A stretch of 64,000 nucleotides of DNA from Aureimonas endophytica (GTDB taxonomy: Bacteria; Pseudomonadota; Alphaproteobacteria; Rhizobiales; Rhizobiaceae), in the NCBI RefSeq assembly GCF_014642635.1, contig NZ_BMIQ01000008.1, forward strand, positions 1-64,000. The letters are read 5' to 3'. A program made the position numbers and the translations under genes. Under the pieces are notes generated by a model. The model saw only the letters and a list, made by a program, of their open reading frames with translations. It was not told the origin of the DNA and searched no databases. Shown piece after piece: positions 45,346 through 53,956 of this stretch. Numbering within the stretch: the first letter of the stretch is position 1; the number at the start of each line of letters is the position of its first letter.

Positions 45346-48300
45346 CAGCGTTTCATCACTGGTTGGTCGACACCCATGCCGCGCAGAGCGCGTGAGGTGC
45401 GCGAACTGCGCTTGTTGATGTTCGAGGCCTGGACGCGATCAATCGCGAGTTCGATCGAGGTTTCGCCGTTGGAATCCTGCTTCTGCGTCGCTTCGACGTT
45501 GGCATTCCCGAAGTTGTTGACGACGAGATTGACCTTAGCCCCGCCAACGCTGAGCCCCGGTCCACCACCTCCGACATAGCCGCCCTCAGCATAGCCACGC
45601 ATACCGCGCCGCATGCCCTCAACCACTGCCACGCCGCCGGCACGCGCCACATCCCGCTGGCTCCAGACCACCTCGCCGCGGTGGACGACGCCGGCAGGCT
45701 CATGAATGCCGCCGAAGCCGGTATAGCCGCCGTCTGCGAAGAGACCCGACGCGCCGCCGAGGATCGAGGCCTGCGCCCCGGCTGAGATGCCGCTTCCTAG
45801 ATTGATGCCTCCGCCGCCGAAGAGCGATCTCAGAAGACCACCGCCGCCACCGCTTCCGCCGCCTTGCACGGCCCGCAGAAGGTTCTGCAGCACCCCTCCG
45901 AAGCCGGGGGCGAACGAGTCGACTGCTTGGCCCATGCCGGACAGCAGGCCGTCGTTCAGGGTTGAAGCGAAGCCGGCTTGGAAGGTCGAAGCGTCCGCCG
46001 CAAGCGCATTCGATGAGGCCTGGAACGGGTCCTTCGTGATCTCGCCACCGTTGCGGTTGATGCCGTCCCAGCGACCGATACCGACGTCGCGCGCGCCGTA
46101 CCATTGCCGCCAACCGTCCTTCTGGACGGTGTCTAGGCTGAAATCGACCTGCTGGCGCCAAGTGTTCGGATCGCGGATGTTGATGCCCTGCTTCAGCGCG
46201 ACGGCGCCCAGACCGCCCATGGCGTTCAGCTGCGTGACGCCATAGCTCTCCTCGCGAGACGAGATGTTCGTCGCGAACGGATTGAAGCTGCTCTCCTGCT
46301 TGAAGACGCGCTGCGCCGTAGCCGGGTCGATGCCTCGCAACGCCGCAGCCTGGGCGATGTATTCAGCGACCTGCCGGCGATCCTTAGGCAAACCCGTGAC
46401 GTCGAAAGCGCTCGACACGCGGGCCGTCGCGCTGTCGATGACGCGATCGCCTTTGCCGTTATCGTTCAGCGGCGCGAGCGGGCGACGCTCAACGTCGCTC
46501 GAAGCGCCCAGACCGCCGAAGCCGTCTGCGGAGCGCACCCACATGGCTGTGTCGCGGGAGAGGCCTACCGTCTCCCGGGTGGGGAGCTTCGGACCATCGA
46601 GACCGAGGTTCAGACTGCCCAGGAGGTTCTGGAAGAGGCCGTCAGCGACGTTCTGGATAGACGTGTCGATCAGCTTGCCGGCGGCGTTCTGAAGGTTCTC
46701 GCCGATCTTCTTGAGCGGATCACCGCCCTTGATGATCTCGGAGCCAATACCTGACCAGACCTCGCGGTTCAGGTCTCGGAAGGCGAGCAGTCGGTCGGTC
46801 AGCTTCTCATAGGCCGCATATTGCTGCGCGAAGGCGGAGTTCGGGTCAACGCCGGCATTCTTCAGCGAAGCCGAGATCGTGGCGTCCTGATCCGACATGA
46901 ACAGCGACTTCCGCCGGTCCGTCGCATCCGTTGCCAGCCGCCGTTCCGCCTCGACGCGAGCAAGCTGCCCGACGAGGTCGACCTGCTTCTGGATCGCATC
47001 AAGTTCGGCTTGGCTGATGTCTCGGTTCTCTTGATAGGCGGCATCGCGTGCCGCCCGAAGCAGGTTGAACTCGGCCGTAGCGCGCGCAGTCTGCTCGGCG
47101 GTCTTGCCGATCAGGGAGAGCTGCAGCACCAGTCCATCGGCTTCGTCCCGCATCCCCTGCGCGCGCTGGCGGGCCGCGTCGTTCGACTGCTGGACAGCCC
47201 GCGCATAGGCCACCTCGCCCGCCGCCTGCGCACGGCGATCCTTATCGGCCGCGCTGAGCGACGTATCGCCTTCGAGCGCATTCCGTTCCCGCAGGATCGC
47301 CAGCCGGCGCTGCTCTTCCGCGCTGAGGCGGCCGAGACCAGCGATGTCGAGCGCCCGACCGTCGCGGATCGTCTGCTCGCGCTTGTCGATATCCTCAAGA
47401 GCCATTTTCTGGCGACGGAGAGCGTCAGTGCGCAGGTCCTCTTGTTCGTCGCCTTTAACGCCGCGCAACTGCGCGATGCGCCCCATTTCCTCTTGGAAGG
47501 CTCGGTTGACACGATCGCGATCCGTCAGCGTTTTCGGGACGAACGAATTCAGTCCTTCGCGCGCATCTTCGTACCGTTCCCGAGAGGCTTTGATCTTGCC
47601 GAGTTCGAGCTCCCGCGCCGCCCGCGCCGCCGCGTCAAGCCCAGCTTGGAGTGGCACGAGTTCTTTGGTCGCGTCCAAGATGGCGCGCGCGAGATCGCCG
47701 CGGGTGAAAGCGTCCCAGATGCCACCCTTCTCTGGATCAATTCGGCTGATCTCAGACAGCGTGTTCCGAAGTGTGATGAAGTCGGGCGAGCCACTCTTCG
47801 CTGACTGCATCAGCGCAAGGACAGCCGCTCGAACGCTTTCGAACTCAGGGCTGACTTTGTTCTGGCGATCGCTCGAAGCGGAGAAGAAGCTCTCGCGAAT
47901 ATCCTCGACGCCCTGCTGAAGCCGCTTGCGGCTCTCATCAGACGAACGGCGAGCTTCCTCCTCAATCGCGCCCGTTGCGCGGCGCTTGTAATCCTCCGCC
48001 GCGTCTCCGGTCAGCTTATAGGCATCACGCAGGTCGCGGACGGCATCGGCTTGCCGCTTTAACACGTCTTCGAGTGGCTTGATGCCGGTCACCCGCGTGG
48101 CGAAGTAGGCAACCGCCGCGCCGGTCGCGAGAAGGCCCGTAGCGATGATGCCCTGCGGTCCGAGGAAAGACGCGGTGGCTGCTGCTGCTGACCCGACATC
48201 GGCCGCGATGGCCTTGAGGCCACCTCGCACACCGCCTTCAGACTGCTGGAGCGTTTGGAAAACCTGACCGCCCTGGCTGGCGAGGATCTGGAAAGGCGAA

Positions 48301-48896
48301 GCGCCCATGAGCCCCATAGTCAGGACGTCATTCGCCTGATAGCTGAGCCCTTGGTAGTCGAGCCGTGCGCGCCCGCTACTCCCGCCGCTCTGCGTTCCAG
48401 ATCGCGGCATAGCATTGGCCTGGCGTTCGGCCGCTGCCGCTGCTGCCTGTCGATGCTGCGCCGCCTCGCGCGCGCTGATACCGCCAGCGGCTTCCGCAGC
48501 TGCGATCTGCTTCAGTGCCGCTTGGTACTGCTGCGAGGCAGCAATGAGTGGCGAATACTTTGCCCGGAGGCTATCGACGGACGCAGCGAGGTTTTCGGTC
48601 TCCTCGCGAGGCTTCCGCATCGCCTCGCCGAGCTTGTTGATCGCCATGGAGGTGGCGGACGTTGCAGAGGCGGTTTGCGCACTGATTGCAGAGAGACCGG
48701 CGAGTCCAGTGTTGACGCGCTGAACCTCGGCGATCAGCGCCTGCATTCCGGCGGACAGGGCCTTGTCGGATACCGCAAGGTCTTCCACAGCCCTCTCGGT
48801 CTTCACCGCAGCGCCGGTCAGGTCAGTCAGCGCGGCGGTCGCCTTCACGACCGGTTCGGACGTGACGGACAAGCCAAGCGCAGCGAGTTCAGCCAT
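45345..48896 (-). CDS. Tape measure protein with lytic transglycosylase-like domain
   Basis: 1183 residues. Sets tail length and takes part in DNA injection. N-terminal helices (AALTDLTGAAVKTERAVEDL), hydrophobic middle (ASFLGPQGIIATGLLATGAAV), long charged coiled coils, then near residue 869 a transglycosylase-like region, QRVFKQESSFNPFATN with putative catalytic Glu. C-terminal GFGGIHEPAGVVHRGEVVWS is a common tape measure segment. The domain likely opens peptidoglycan at injection. Confidence 0.9.
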   Translation of the reverse strand: MAELAALGLSVTSEPVVKATAALTDLTGAAVKTERAVEDLAVSDKALSAGMQALIAEVQRVNTGLAGLSAISAQTASATSATSMAINKLGEAMRKPREETENLAASVDSLRAKYSPLIAASQQYQAALKQIAAAEAAGGISAREAAQHRQAAAAAAERQANAMPRSGTQSGGSSGRARLDYQGLSYQANDVLTMGLMGASPFQILASQGGQVFQTLQQSEGGVRGGLKAIAADVGSAAAATASFLGPQGIIATGLLATGAAVAYFATRVTGIKPLEDVLKRQADAVRDLRDAYKLTGDAAEDYKRRATGAIEEEARRSSDESRKRLQQGVEDIRESFFSASSDRQNKVSPEFESVRAAVLALMQSAKSGSPDFITLRNTLSEISRIDPEKGGIWDAFTRGDLARAILDATKELVPLQAGLDAAARAARELELGKIKASRERYEDAREGLNSFVPKTLTDRDRVNRAFQEEMGRIAQLRGVKGDEQEDLRTDALRRQKMALEDIDKREQTIRDGRALDIAGLGRLSAEEQRRLAILRERNALEGDTSLSAADKDRRAQAAGEVAYARAVQQSNDAARQRAQGMRDEADGLVLQLSLIGKTAEQTARATAEFNLLRAARDAAYQENRDISQAELDAIQKQVDLVGQLARVEAERRLATDATDRRKSLFMSDQDATISASLKNAGVDPNSAFAQQYAAYEKLTDRLLAFRDLNREVWSGIGSEIIKGGDPLKKIGENLQNAAGKLIDTSIQNVADGLFQNLLGSLNLGLDGPKLPTRETVGLSRDTAMWVRSADGFGGLGASSDVERRPLAPLNDNGKGDRVIDSATARVSSAFDVTGLPKDRRQVAEYIAQAAALRGIDPATAQRVFKQESSFNPFATNISSREESYGVTQLNAMGGLGAVALKQGINIRDPNTWRQQVDFSLDTVQKDGWRQWYGARDVGIGRWDGINRNGGEITKDPFQASSNALAADASTFQAGFASTLNDGLLSGMGQAVDSFAPGFGGVLQNLLRAVQGGGSGGGGGLLRSLFGGGGINLGSGISAGAQASILGGASGLFADGGYTGFGGIHEPAGVVHRGEVVWSQRDVARAGGVAVVEGMRRGMRGYAEGGYVGGGGPGLSVGGAKVNLVVNNFGNANVEATQKQDSNGETSIELAIDRVQASNINKRSSRTSRALRGMGVDQPVMKR

Positions 48897-48910
48897 GATG
48901 GGCCTCGTAG

Positions 48911-48932
48911 AAAAGGCCCGCCGAAGCGAGCC
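48911..48932 (-). terminator. Rho-independent terminator ahead of the tape measure gene
   Basis: Reverse strand GGCTCGC (48932-48926) pairs with GCGGGCC (48921-48915) around a TTCG-type tetraloop, followed by four T. It lies between the tail chaperone genes and the tape measure start, inside the operon. The stem is nearly the same as that of the terminator at 60502-60525. Confidence 0.75.
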
Positions 48933-48949
48933 TCAAGGGATGGAAACAA

Positions 48950-49162
48950 ATGATGGAACGGCTCGGGGTTACGCTCGCAACGATCGCGATCGTCGCGTTT
49001 GGCGTCTGGACTTATGCCGAGTACCGGAACTGGTCGCATGAACAGGAAATGACCGCGCGCTGCCCCGAGGCCCGCCGGCTGCTCGCCAATACGTTGCCTA
49101 GCGATCGTCAGTACATTGCCGGGGCAGAAGACGTACGCCGATGCGACCAGGGTGGCTTCTAG
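48950..49162 (+). CDS. Small membrane protein on the opposite strand
   Basis: 70 residues with one N-terminal transmembrane segment (VTLATIAIVAFGVWTYAEYR) and two cysteines in the soluble tail (ARCPEARRLL, VRRCDQ). A weak ribosome site (AAGGGA) lies upstream. It occupies the only gap in the leftward tail genes, which suggests it is a real accessory gene, but no promoter was seen. Confidence 0.45.
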   Translation: MMERLGVTLATIAIVAFGVWTYAEYRNWSHEQEMTARCPEARRLLANTLPSDRQYIAGAEDVRRCDQGGF

Positions 49163-49199
49163 GCTTCGAATTCACGAGCGATGTCGGCACCTGCGAGCA

Positions 49200-49957
49200 C
49201 TATTTTCCCGCTGTCGCCAGCAGGAATCCGAGCGTTCCTGGCTTTCTCGGCTCCGGCATGATGACGTCTTCCTCGTCCGGCCTCTTGTTGGCGTGGTCGA
49301 GATAGACCCCGTCCATCGCCCGGATGCAGGCTCGGAACATGCCCGGTTCTGCGACGCCGAGCTTGGCGGCCCAGCGGTCGATAGCCGAACCAGGTACCTG
49401 GCCGAGGCCCATCCCGATCTGACGCTCGGAGCTGATCTCCCAGAAGGCCGAGAGCCATGTCTCGGTGCCGGGAGACATGCGAGGCATGCGGCCGTGCGCG
49501 CCAGCGAGTTGCCAGCGGACGGCCGCCCTCAGTTTTTTACCGCGGCCTCGGTCTTCTCGCGGACACGACGATTGGCGATCCCGGCCGCGCGCTGCACGAG
49601 ATCCTGGAAGTCGCGGTAGTCGGGGTTCAGAAGCCACTGGCGGGCGAGATCGGGATCATAGCCGACCTTCTCCTCGCCGCTGGTCAGGCCGCTCCAGTCG
49701 AGCAGCACGACCTCGTGCAGAAGCTCCTGCCGGATGCGCAGCATGGCCTCCGGCTTGATCGACCCGTCGGCTTCCAGATCGGCGCCATCTGCGGCCAACT
49801 GCTTGCGCGATAGCGCGAAGGCATAGGCGTCCGAGTCCGTGCCGCGGACCTTCAGCGACAGTCCTTCGATCGGCTTGAGGTCGGGCCCCGGAATGGCCTC
49901 CACCCACATGCCGTTCTCGAGGCTCGAACTGTCGCGGCGGAATGCGCTGATGTCCAA
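49200..49957 (-). CDS. Tail assembly chaperone fusion (gpGT-like, -1 frameshift product)
   Basis: Joined product of the gpG-like frame (49957 to the slippery site at 49538-49532) and the -1 frame ending at 49200; about 252 residues. The extension KLRAAVRWQLAGAHGRMPRM ... TWLSAFWEISSERQIGMGLG corresponds to the T part, which binds the tape measure in lambda. The extension has its own ATG at 49487, but the exact A AAA AAC heptamer one codon before the gpG stop makes frameshifting the better model. Confidence 0.85.
49529..49538 (-). promoter_or_regulatory. Programmed -1 frameshift site
   Basis: Reverse strand reads GTA AAA AAC TGA. The heptamer A AAA AAC in the gpG frame is a canonical -1 slippery sequence. 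Shifting back one base avoids the TGA and enters the open frame that ends at 49200. Confidence 0.85.
49529..49957 (-). CDS. Tail assembly chaperone (gpG-like)
   Basis: 142 residues, starting at TTG 49957 with GAAGGG upstream. SLENGMWVEAIPGPDLKPIE, LSLKVRGTDSDAYAFALSRK and EEKVGYDPDLARQWLLNPDY are typical of these chaperones, which keep the tape measure soluble until the tail tube forms. The stop TGA (49531-49529) directly follows the slippery codons GTA AAA AAC. A fraction of ribosomes should shift and make the longer fusion. Confidence 0.85.
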   Translation of the reverse strand: MDISAFRRDSSSLENGMWVEAIPGPDLKPIEGLSLKVRGTDSDAYAFALSRKQLAADGADLEADGSIKPEAMLRIRQELLHEVVLLDWSGLTSGEEKVGYDPDLARQWLLNPDYRDFQDLVQRAAGIANRRVREKTEAAVKN

Positions 49958-49960
49958 GGG

Positions 49961-50266
49961 TCAGCCCTTCTTGATGCCGGCTTCGATCTGGTCGGCGAAA
50001 TGCGGATGGCTCTGGAGCAGAGCGAGGGCGCGCTCCTGGCTGAAGGTCCAGGGCTCGCCGTCGACCTCCATCGTGGACACACCCGCGATGTTCTTGGCGA
50101 TGGTGCGCAGGCGAAGATGCTCCTTCGTCTCGCCCTCCTCCGCATCGACGGTTTCCTTGGCACCCTTGAGCCGCACGGTGACGCCGATCGGGTTGCCAAG
50201 GGTGTCGGCGAGGTCGACGGACGGAGCGGCCTTTTCGGCGGCCGTGGCCTTGTTCGTGTCGCTCAT
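49961..50266 (-). CDS. Small tail protein between tail tube and chaperone
   Basis: 101 residues: DLADTLGNPIGVTVRLKGAK followed by a helical C terminus (EHLRLRTIAKNIAG, ERALALLQSHPHFADQIEAG). Small proteins with the TGxPxGVTVxLxGA pattern are common after the tail tube gene. Start ATG 50266 is two bases from the tail tube stop. Confidence 0.7.
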   Translation of the reverse strand: MSDTNKATAAEKAAPSVDLADTLGNPIGVTVRLKGAKETVDAEEGETKEHLRLRTIAKNIAGVSTMEVDGEPWTFSQERALALLQSHPHFADQIEAGIKKG

Positions 50267-50268
50267 GA

Positions 50269-50766
50269 TCAGGACGCCGAAGCCGGAACGAACACGACGT
50301 TCGTGTTGATCTCGATGGTGGACTGGATCATCTGCACGGTGTTGGCCGAGCCACCCTGACGGCTGAAACCCATGACGAGGCCGGCGAAATACTCCAGGGA
50401 GTTCTTCGGGCTGGCACCGGCCGTCGGCTTGTCGTTGCCTTCGATCTTAAAGGCGTAGTTGGCGTTCGTGGACGCGGCCGCCAGAAGCGCTGCCTGACCC
50501 GCGTCGCCGGGCACGAGGGCGAAGTTGTTCTGCATCGACCCGGCGTTCTTGGTGCCGCCCGTCTTGGTATCGCGCGCATAGGCGATAAGCTGGGTCGTGA
50601 TCAGCGCACGGCTGTCACCATGGGCGCCTTCGGTCTCCCATCCGGCGATCTCGGTCCACGTGAGGGCCGAGAAGTCCGCGGCGGCGACGTCACCGGTCGA
50701 CGGCAGGGCAAAGGAGGTCGTCGAGATCGAGATTTTCTTACCCGCGACCGGGTAGAGCTGCGGCAT
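50269..50766 (-). CDS. Major tail tube protein
   Basis: 165 residues: MPQLYPVAGKKISISTTSFA, WTEIAGWETEGAHGDSRALI and YFAGLVMGFSRQGGSANTV, as in siphovirus tail tube proteins of the gpV type. It polymerises around the tape measure to form the tail tube. Confidence 0.85.
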   Translation of the reverse strand: MPQLYPVAGKKISISTTSFALPSTGDVAAADFSALTWTEIAGWETEGAHGDSRALITTQLIAYARDTKTGGTKNAGSMQNNFALVPGDAGQAALLAAASTNANYAFKIEGNDKPTAGASPKNSLEYFAGLVMGFSRQGGSANTVQMIQSTIEINTNVVFVPASAS

Positions 50767-50800
50767 TGGATTGCTCCTGGTGGTTGGACGGCGGGTCCGG

Positions 50801-51211
50801 TTAGCTGAACGCTTCCCAGCTGATGGACACGGGCAGCATGGCCCGGCTGTCCTCGATCATGAGCCCAGCGACGGCCGGGCGTTCGGTGACGCGCACAGAC
50901 GCGCTGGCATAGGTGCGGCGATCATCGCCGTCGAAGTGCGAGGCGAGGTCACCGGCGAGCGTCATGGCTGCGGTCTGCCCGGAGGACAGCGGCCACATGA
51001 CATCGATCTGGTAGAGGCCCTGGAGGCGCTGGCTTTGGGCTCGGATCAGCCGGGACGCCACGCCGTTGGGCAGGAACGTCTCCCGCAGGTATTTGCCGTC
51101 TGGCGGCGGCGAGAAGTCGGTGTTCGTGAAGGCGATCGGCAGCGACCGGGCCTGGGCGAAGGCGATCAGGTGCGACCGCAGCGCCTGGAGGATGTCGGCC
51201 TCGATCGTCAT
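50801..51211 (-). CDS. Tail terminator-like protein (DUF4128 type)
   Basis: 136 residues: EADILQALRSHLIAFAQARS, FLPNGVASRLIRAQSQRLQG and LYQIDVMWPLSSGQT are the pattern of tail terminator proteins, which cap the tube and join it to the head. It lies between the HK97 gp10-like gene and the tail tube gene, the expected position. Confidence 0.82.
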   Translation of the reverse strand: MTIEADILQALRSHLIAFAQARSLPIAFTNTDFSPPPDGKYLRETFLPNGVASRLIRAQSQRLQGLYQIDVMWPLSSGQTAAMTLAGDLASHFDGDDRRTYASASVRVTERPAVAGLMIEDSRAMLPVSISWEAFS

Positions 51212-51229
51212 GTGTTACCTCTGCCTGCG

Positions 51230-51433
51230 ATGGCCGATCCGCTCGACGACACAGCCGCTTACGACCGCCTCTTTGCAGCGCTCCGCGAGCTCGGCACGTC
51301 GCCAGGCGCCACGGTGCGAGCGGACACGGCCCTCAAGGCCGCCCGTCGATCGCTCAACATTCTGATGTTCAGTCTGCTCAAGGCTGGCGAAGAGAGTGCC
51401 GACAAGCTGGATGGTGTGAAAGTTCAGGACTGA
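51230..51433 (+). CDS. Small hypothetical protein on the opposite strand
   Basis: 67 residues, MADPLDDTAAYDRLFAALRE then VRADTALKAARRSLNILMF and a charged C terminus. It fills the gap between two leftward head-tail genes almost exactly. No clear ribosome site, so existence is uncertain. No family recognised. Confidence 0.4.
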   Translation: MADPLDDTAAYDRLFAALRELGTSPGATVRADTALKAARRSLNILMFSLLKAGEESADKLDGVKVQD

Positions 51434-51897
51434 GCGAACGCGACCTTCGCGGCAGCGCGGCGAACCGACCGATTGACGATCTCAGACCAGTCCTGCGCCG
51501 CTTTGCGCACGAAGCCCCGGCCGGGCTGCGAATAGTATCGCCCCAAGCTGTCCACGCCGTCGAAGCCGTATTCGATGCGAGCCGCATAGGCCACGGTCCA
51601 TCCAGCATAGATCGTCGTGCCGAGTGCGAAGCCTTCGATCTGTGCCGCGATCTCCGCGCCGCTGTAGACGGTCGGAGCGCCCTCCTCTGCCGTCTTGATC
51701 GGCGGCATTGCGGTGGCGCTGAGCGTCAATGAGGCCCGCAAGGTGCCTGTATCAACGGGCATGTTCCCGCCGCCACGGACCTCCATCGACGCCCTGTTGA
51801 GCAACTCTTCGACGCTCTCATGGAAGACGGCCTCGGCAAGAACCTCCGTCTCCTGAACCCATTTGGCGACCGCCGCGCTAAATGAAAGGTTGCTCAT
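51424..51897 (-). CDS. HK97 gp10-like head-tail protein
   Basis: 157 residues. NMPVDTGTLRASLTLSATAM is the hallmark PVDTGxLRxS of this family, and AGWTVAYAARIEYGFDG the YAxxxEYG part. It acts at the head-tail joint. Overlaps the following morphogenesis gene by one base. Confidence 0.85.
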   Translation of the reverse strand: MSNLSFSAAVAKWVQETEVLAEAVFHESVEELLNRASMEVRGGGNMPVDTGTLRASLTLSATAMPPIKTAEEGAPTVYSGAEIAAQIEGFALGTTIYAGWTVAYAARIEYGFDGVDSLGRYYSQPGRGFVRKAAQDWSEIVNRSVRRAAAKVAFAQS

Positions 51898-52940
51898 CAG
51901 GCCGCCTGCATCTTTCGCACCGCCACGCCGATGCGATCCACCTCATAGACCATGAAGCACCGGCAGCCGACGACCTCGCTCGCAGGCGCACTTGGATCGC
52001 ACGGATGTTTGAGCATTGCGCCGGATGGCGAGACGAAGAACCCATCCATCGGCGCGCTCTTTCCATCCAGAATGCGATGCGTGAGCCGTACCCGCTCGTC
52101 TTTCGCGGATCGCCAGCGCTTCGTCACATCCTCATTGGCAATCTTGCCGCTGTCTATCTGCTGCCGGATCGCGTCGTCCCGACCCTTGGCCAGCGCCGTC
52201 ATGGTCTCAGTTCGGGCCAGCATCTCGCCGCGGAGAGCGAGCAGACTGTCGGCATATCGTCCGGTGATGCGGGTGACGAGTTCGGCCGGGAGCGCGCTGC
52301 CCGACTTGATGGCGGCGTTGATGGTCCGATCGAACCGCTTGTCGCGCCTCTCGCGCTCCAGGAAGGCCTGTAGGCGCTTCGGATCGCCTGATGCCAGTTC
52401 TGCCCGCGCGGAAGCGACATAGCGCTCCTGGGCCGCCGTAAGGCCAATGATGCCGCCCGTGCGACGGTTGGTGGCTCGGTCGATGCGGCCCACGACGTCC
52501 AGGGCGGTCGCACGCGGGTTCTTGCCCTCCGCCAGTCCTTCAGACAGCGCGCCACGGATCGCCTCACGCTGGTCGGCGACGATGCGGGTCACGAGCGTCG
52601 AGGAGTGCTCCCGAAGCTGCCGCTCGCCCTCGGTGTTCCGGGTGCCGAACCGGAAGATGACGCGGGCGCCGGACGGCTCGCGAATGGCAGGGAGATTGCC
52701 GACCTCCGCTTCCCCTCCGCCGGCATAGGCATCGGCGATGGCGCGCTCCAGACGCTCGAAGGCCTGCGGGTCGAGCCCGATCGCCTCAATGGCGCCGTTC
52801 ACATCGCCGCGCTCCAGGCGCTCCACGATCACCTTCAGCGTCACGCTGTTGGCGATGTCGTCAATGGCCGACAGAAACGCCGTGCGCACCTGCTCACCGT
52901 ACTGGGCAAGCAGGCGGTCGATCTCGTCGCGGTAGGCCAT
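51897..52940 (-). CDS. Phage head morphogenesis-like protein (Mu F / SPP1 gp7 type)
   Basis: 347 residues, mostly helical. C-terminal part has ARTETMTALAKGRDDAIRQQ, the ARTET motif, then RRWRSAKDERVRLTHRILDG-like sequence and CDPSAPASEVVGCRCF, two Cys ends of the family domain. Such minor head proteins enter the prohead with the portal. Its position after connector genes, not next to the portal, is unusual. Confidence 0.8.
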   Translation of the reverse strand: MAYRDEIDRLLAQYGEQVRTAFLSAIDDIANSVTLKVIVERLERGDVNGAIEAIGLDPQAFERLERAIADAYAGGGEAEVGNLPAIREPSGARVIFRFGTRNTEGERQLREHSSTLVTRIVADQREAIRGALSEGLAEGKNPRATALDVVGRIDRATNRRTGGIIGLTAAQERYVASARAELASGDPKRLQAFLERERRDKRFDRTINAAIKSGSALPAELVTRITGRYADSLLALRGEMLARTETMTALAKGRDDAIRQQIDSGKIANEDVTKRWRSAKDERVRLTHRILDGKSAPMDGFFVSPSGAMLKHPCDPSAPASEVVGCRCFMVYEVDRIGVAVRKMQAA

Positions 52941-53104
52941 CAGGAGCGCTGCTTCCGGAGATGGTCTTGGAAGGCCGGGTCATCTTCAAGCATCGCATCG
53001 CGGACAGCCATGAGGGCCATCAGGGTCTTCAGATGCTGCGCTGGAACAATCCAGACCAGCCAGGAGAGTAGTTGCCAAGCGATAATGCGCCTGATCTCCA
53101 ACAT
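52940..53104 (-). CDS. Small hydrophobic phage protein
   Basis: 54 residues, MLEIRRIIAWQLLSWLVWIV then PAQHLKTLMALMAVRDAMLE and a charged tail. One membrane segment. ATG 53104 overlaps the preceding TAA (TAATG) and its TGA overlaps the next ATG, so it is part of the coupled operon. Function unknown. Confidence 0.7.
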   Translation of the reverse strand: MLEIRRIIAWQLLSWLVWIVPAQHLKTLMALMAVRDAMLEDDPAFQDHLRKQRS

Positions 53105-53463
53105 TACGCCCTCGCCTGGATCTCGTAGAGCACGGTCGTTCCGCCGGGAGACAGCGGCATCACGTTGATGATTTCGAGCGTGTCGCCGGCCACCGTGATC
53201 CGGTCAGCGGAAGTCGGCACTATGTCGAGGCCTGACATGGCGACCAGCACCTTGCGATCGGACGAGCCGATCAGCGTGCTCTCGCGCTCCCGCACCGTGT
53301 AATCGGTGACGACGAGCTTGCAGGGGTGGTCGGAGATGGTCTGGGCAGGATCGGGCTCGTAGGCGCCCCCGGCACTCGACCGTCGGCGGATGGTGCCAGC
53401 CTGTCCGAAACGCGCGATGAGCCGATCGGCGGTAGCCTGGGACTTCGCATAGTCGAAGACCAC
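53104..53463 (-). CDS. Head closure / head-tail joining protein
   Basis: 119 residues from GTG 53463: FDYAKSQATADRLIARFGQ, GTIRRRSSAGGAYEPDP and LVVTDYTVRERESTLIGSSD. The pattern RLIxRFGQ...GTIRR is shared by head completion proteins. The upstream open frame to 53532 overlaps the adaptor gene and is not used. Confidence 0.75.
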   Translation of the reverse strand: MVFDYAKSQATADRLIARFGQAGTIRRRSSAGGAYEPDPAQTISDHPCKLVVTDYTVRERESTLIGSSDRKVLVAMSGLDIVPTSADRITVAGDTLEIINVMPLSPGGTTVLYEIQARA

Positions 53464-53464
53464 G

Positions 53465-53953
53465 TCAGCACCCCACAGACCAGATGCCGAGGCCGGCAGT
53501 GGCCGGGCGGAGCAGAGGCGCGAGCAGCCCATCCACCGAGGAGATCAGCGGCGTGATGCTGGAAGCCGTGCCGTCGAGGATCGCGTCTTGGTACTCGACC
53601 TCCAGCGGGCCCACCTTCTCACGCTTCACCGCCGCCCCTGGCGCTCCGACTGCGGCGAGACTGCCGGGAGTGGATGCCTCCTGAAAGGCGGCGGCGTAAG
53701 AGGCGATTTCGACGGCCTTCGGAACGAGATCGCTCGGAATGCTGAGGCTGCCCATAAAGGCGCCAACACGTGGCCACGCCCGGTCCTGATCGAACGCGAC
53801 GGGCAAACCGGCAAAGCGGGCGCCATAGGTGGCGTCCACGTAATCGCTGCCCCGTTGGCGAAGCACGGCAGGCGACGGGGCTCCGTTGGGCAGGCTGTAT
53901 CCGTTACCCGTCAGCCAAGCCTGGAAGCCCGCGTCGCTGCCGTATCCCGCCAT
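53465..53953 (-). CDS. Head-tail adaptor (DnaT-like connector) protein
   Basis: 162 residues: AWLTGNGYSLPNGAPSPAVL, RQRGSDYVDATYGARFAGLP, then VPKAVEIASYAAAFQEA. Proteins with this helical fold are often labelled DnaT-like ssDNA-binding, but in this position they are head-tail adaptors. It follows the 146-residue hypothetical gene by 3 bases. Confidence 0.75.
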   Translation of the reverse strand: MAGYGSDAGFQAWLTGNGYSLPNGAPSPAVLRQRGSDYVDATYGARFAGLPVAFDQDRAWPRVGAFMGSLSIPSDLVPKAVEIASYAAAFQEASTPGSLAAVGAPGAAVKREKVGPLEVEYQDAILDGTASSITPLISSVDGLLAPLLRPATAGLGIWSVGC

Positions 53954-53956
53954 GGG

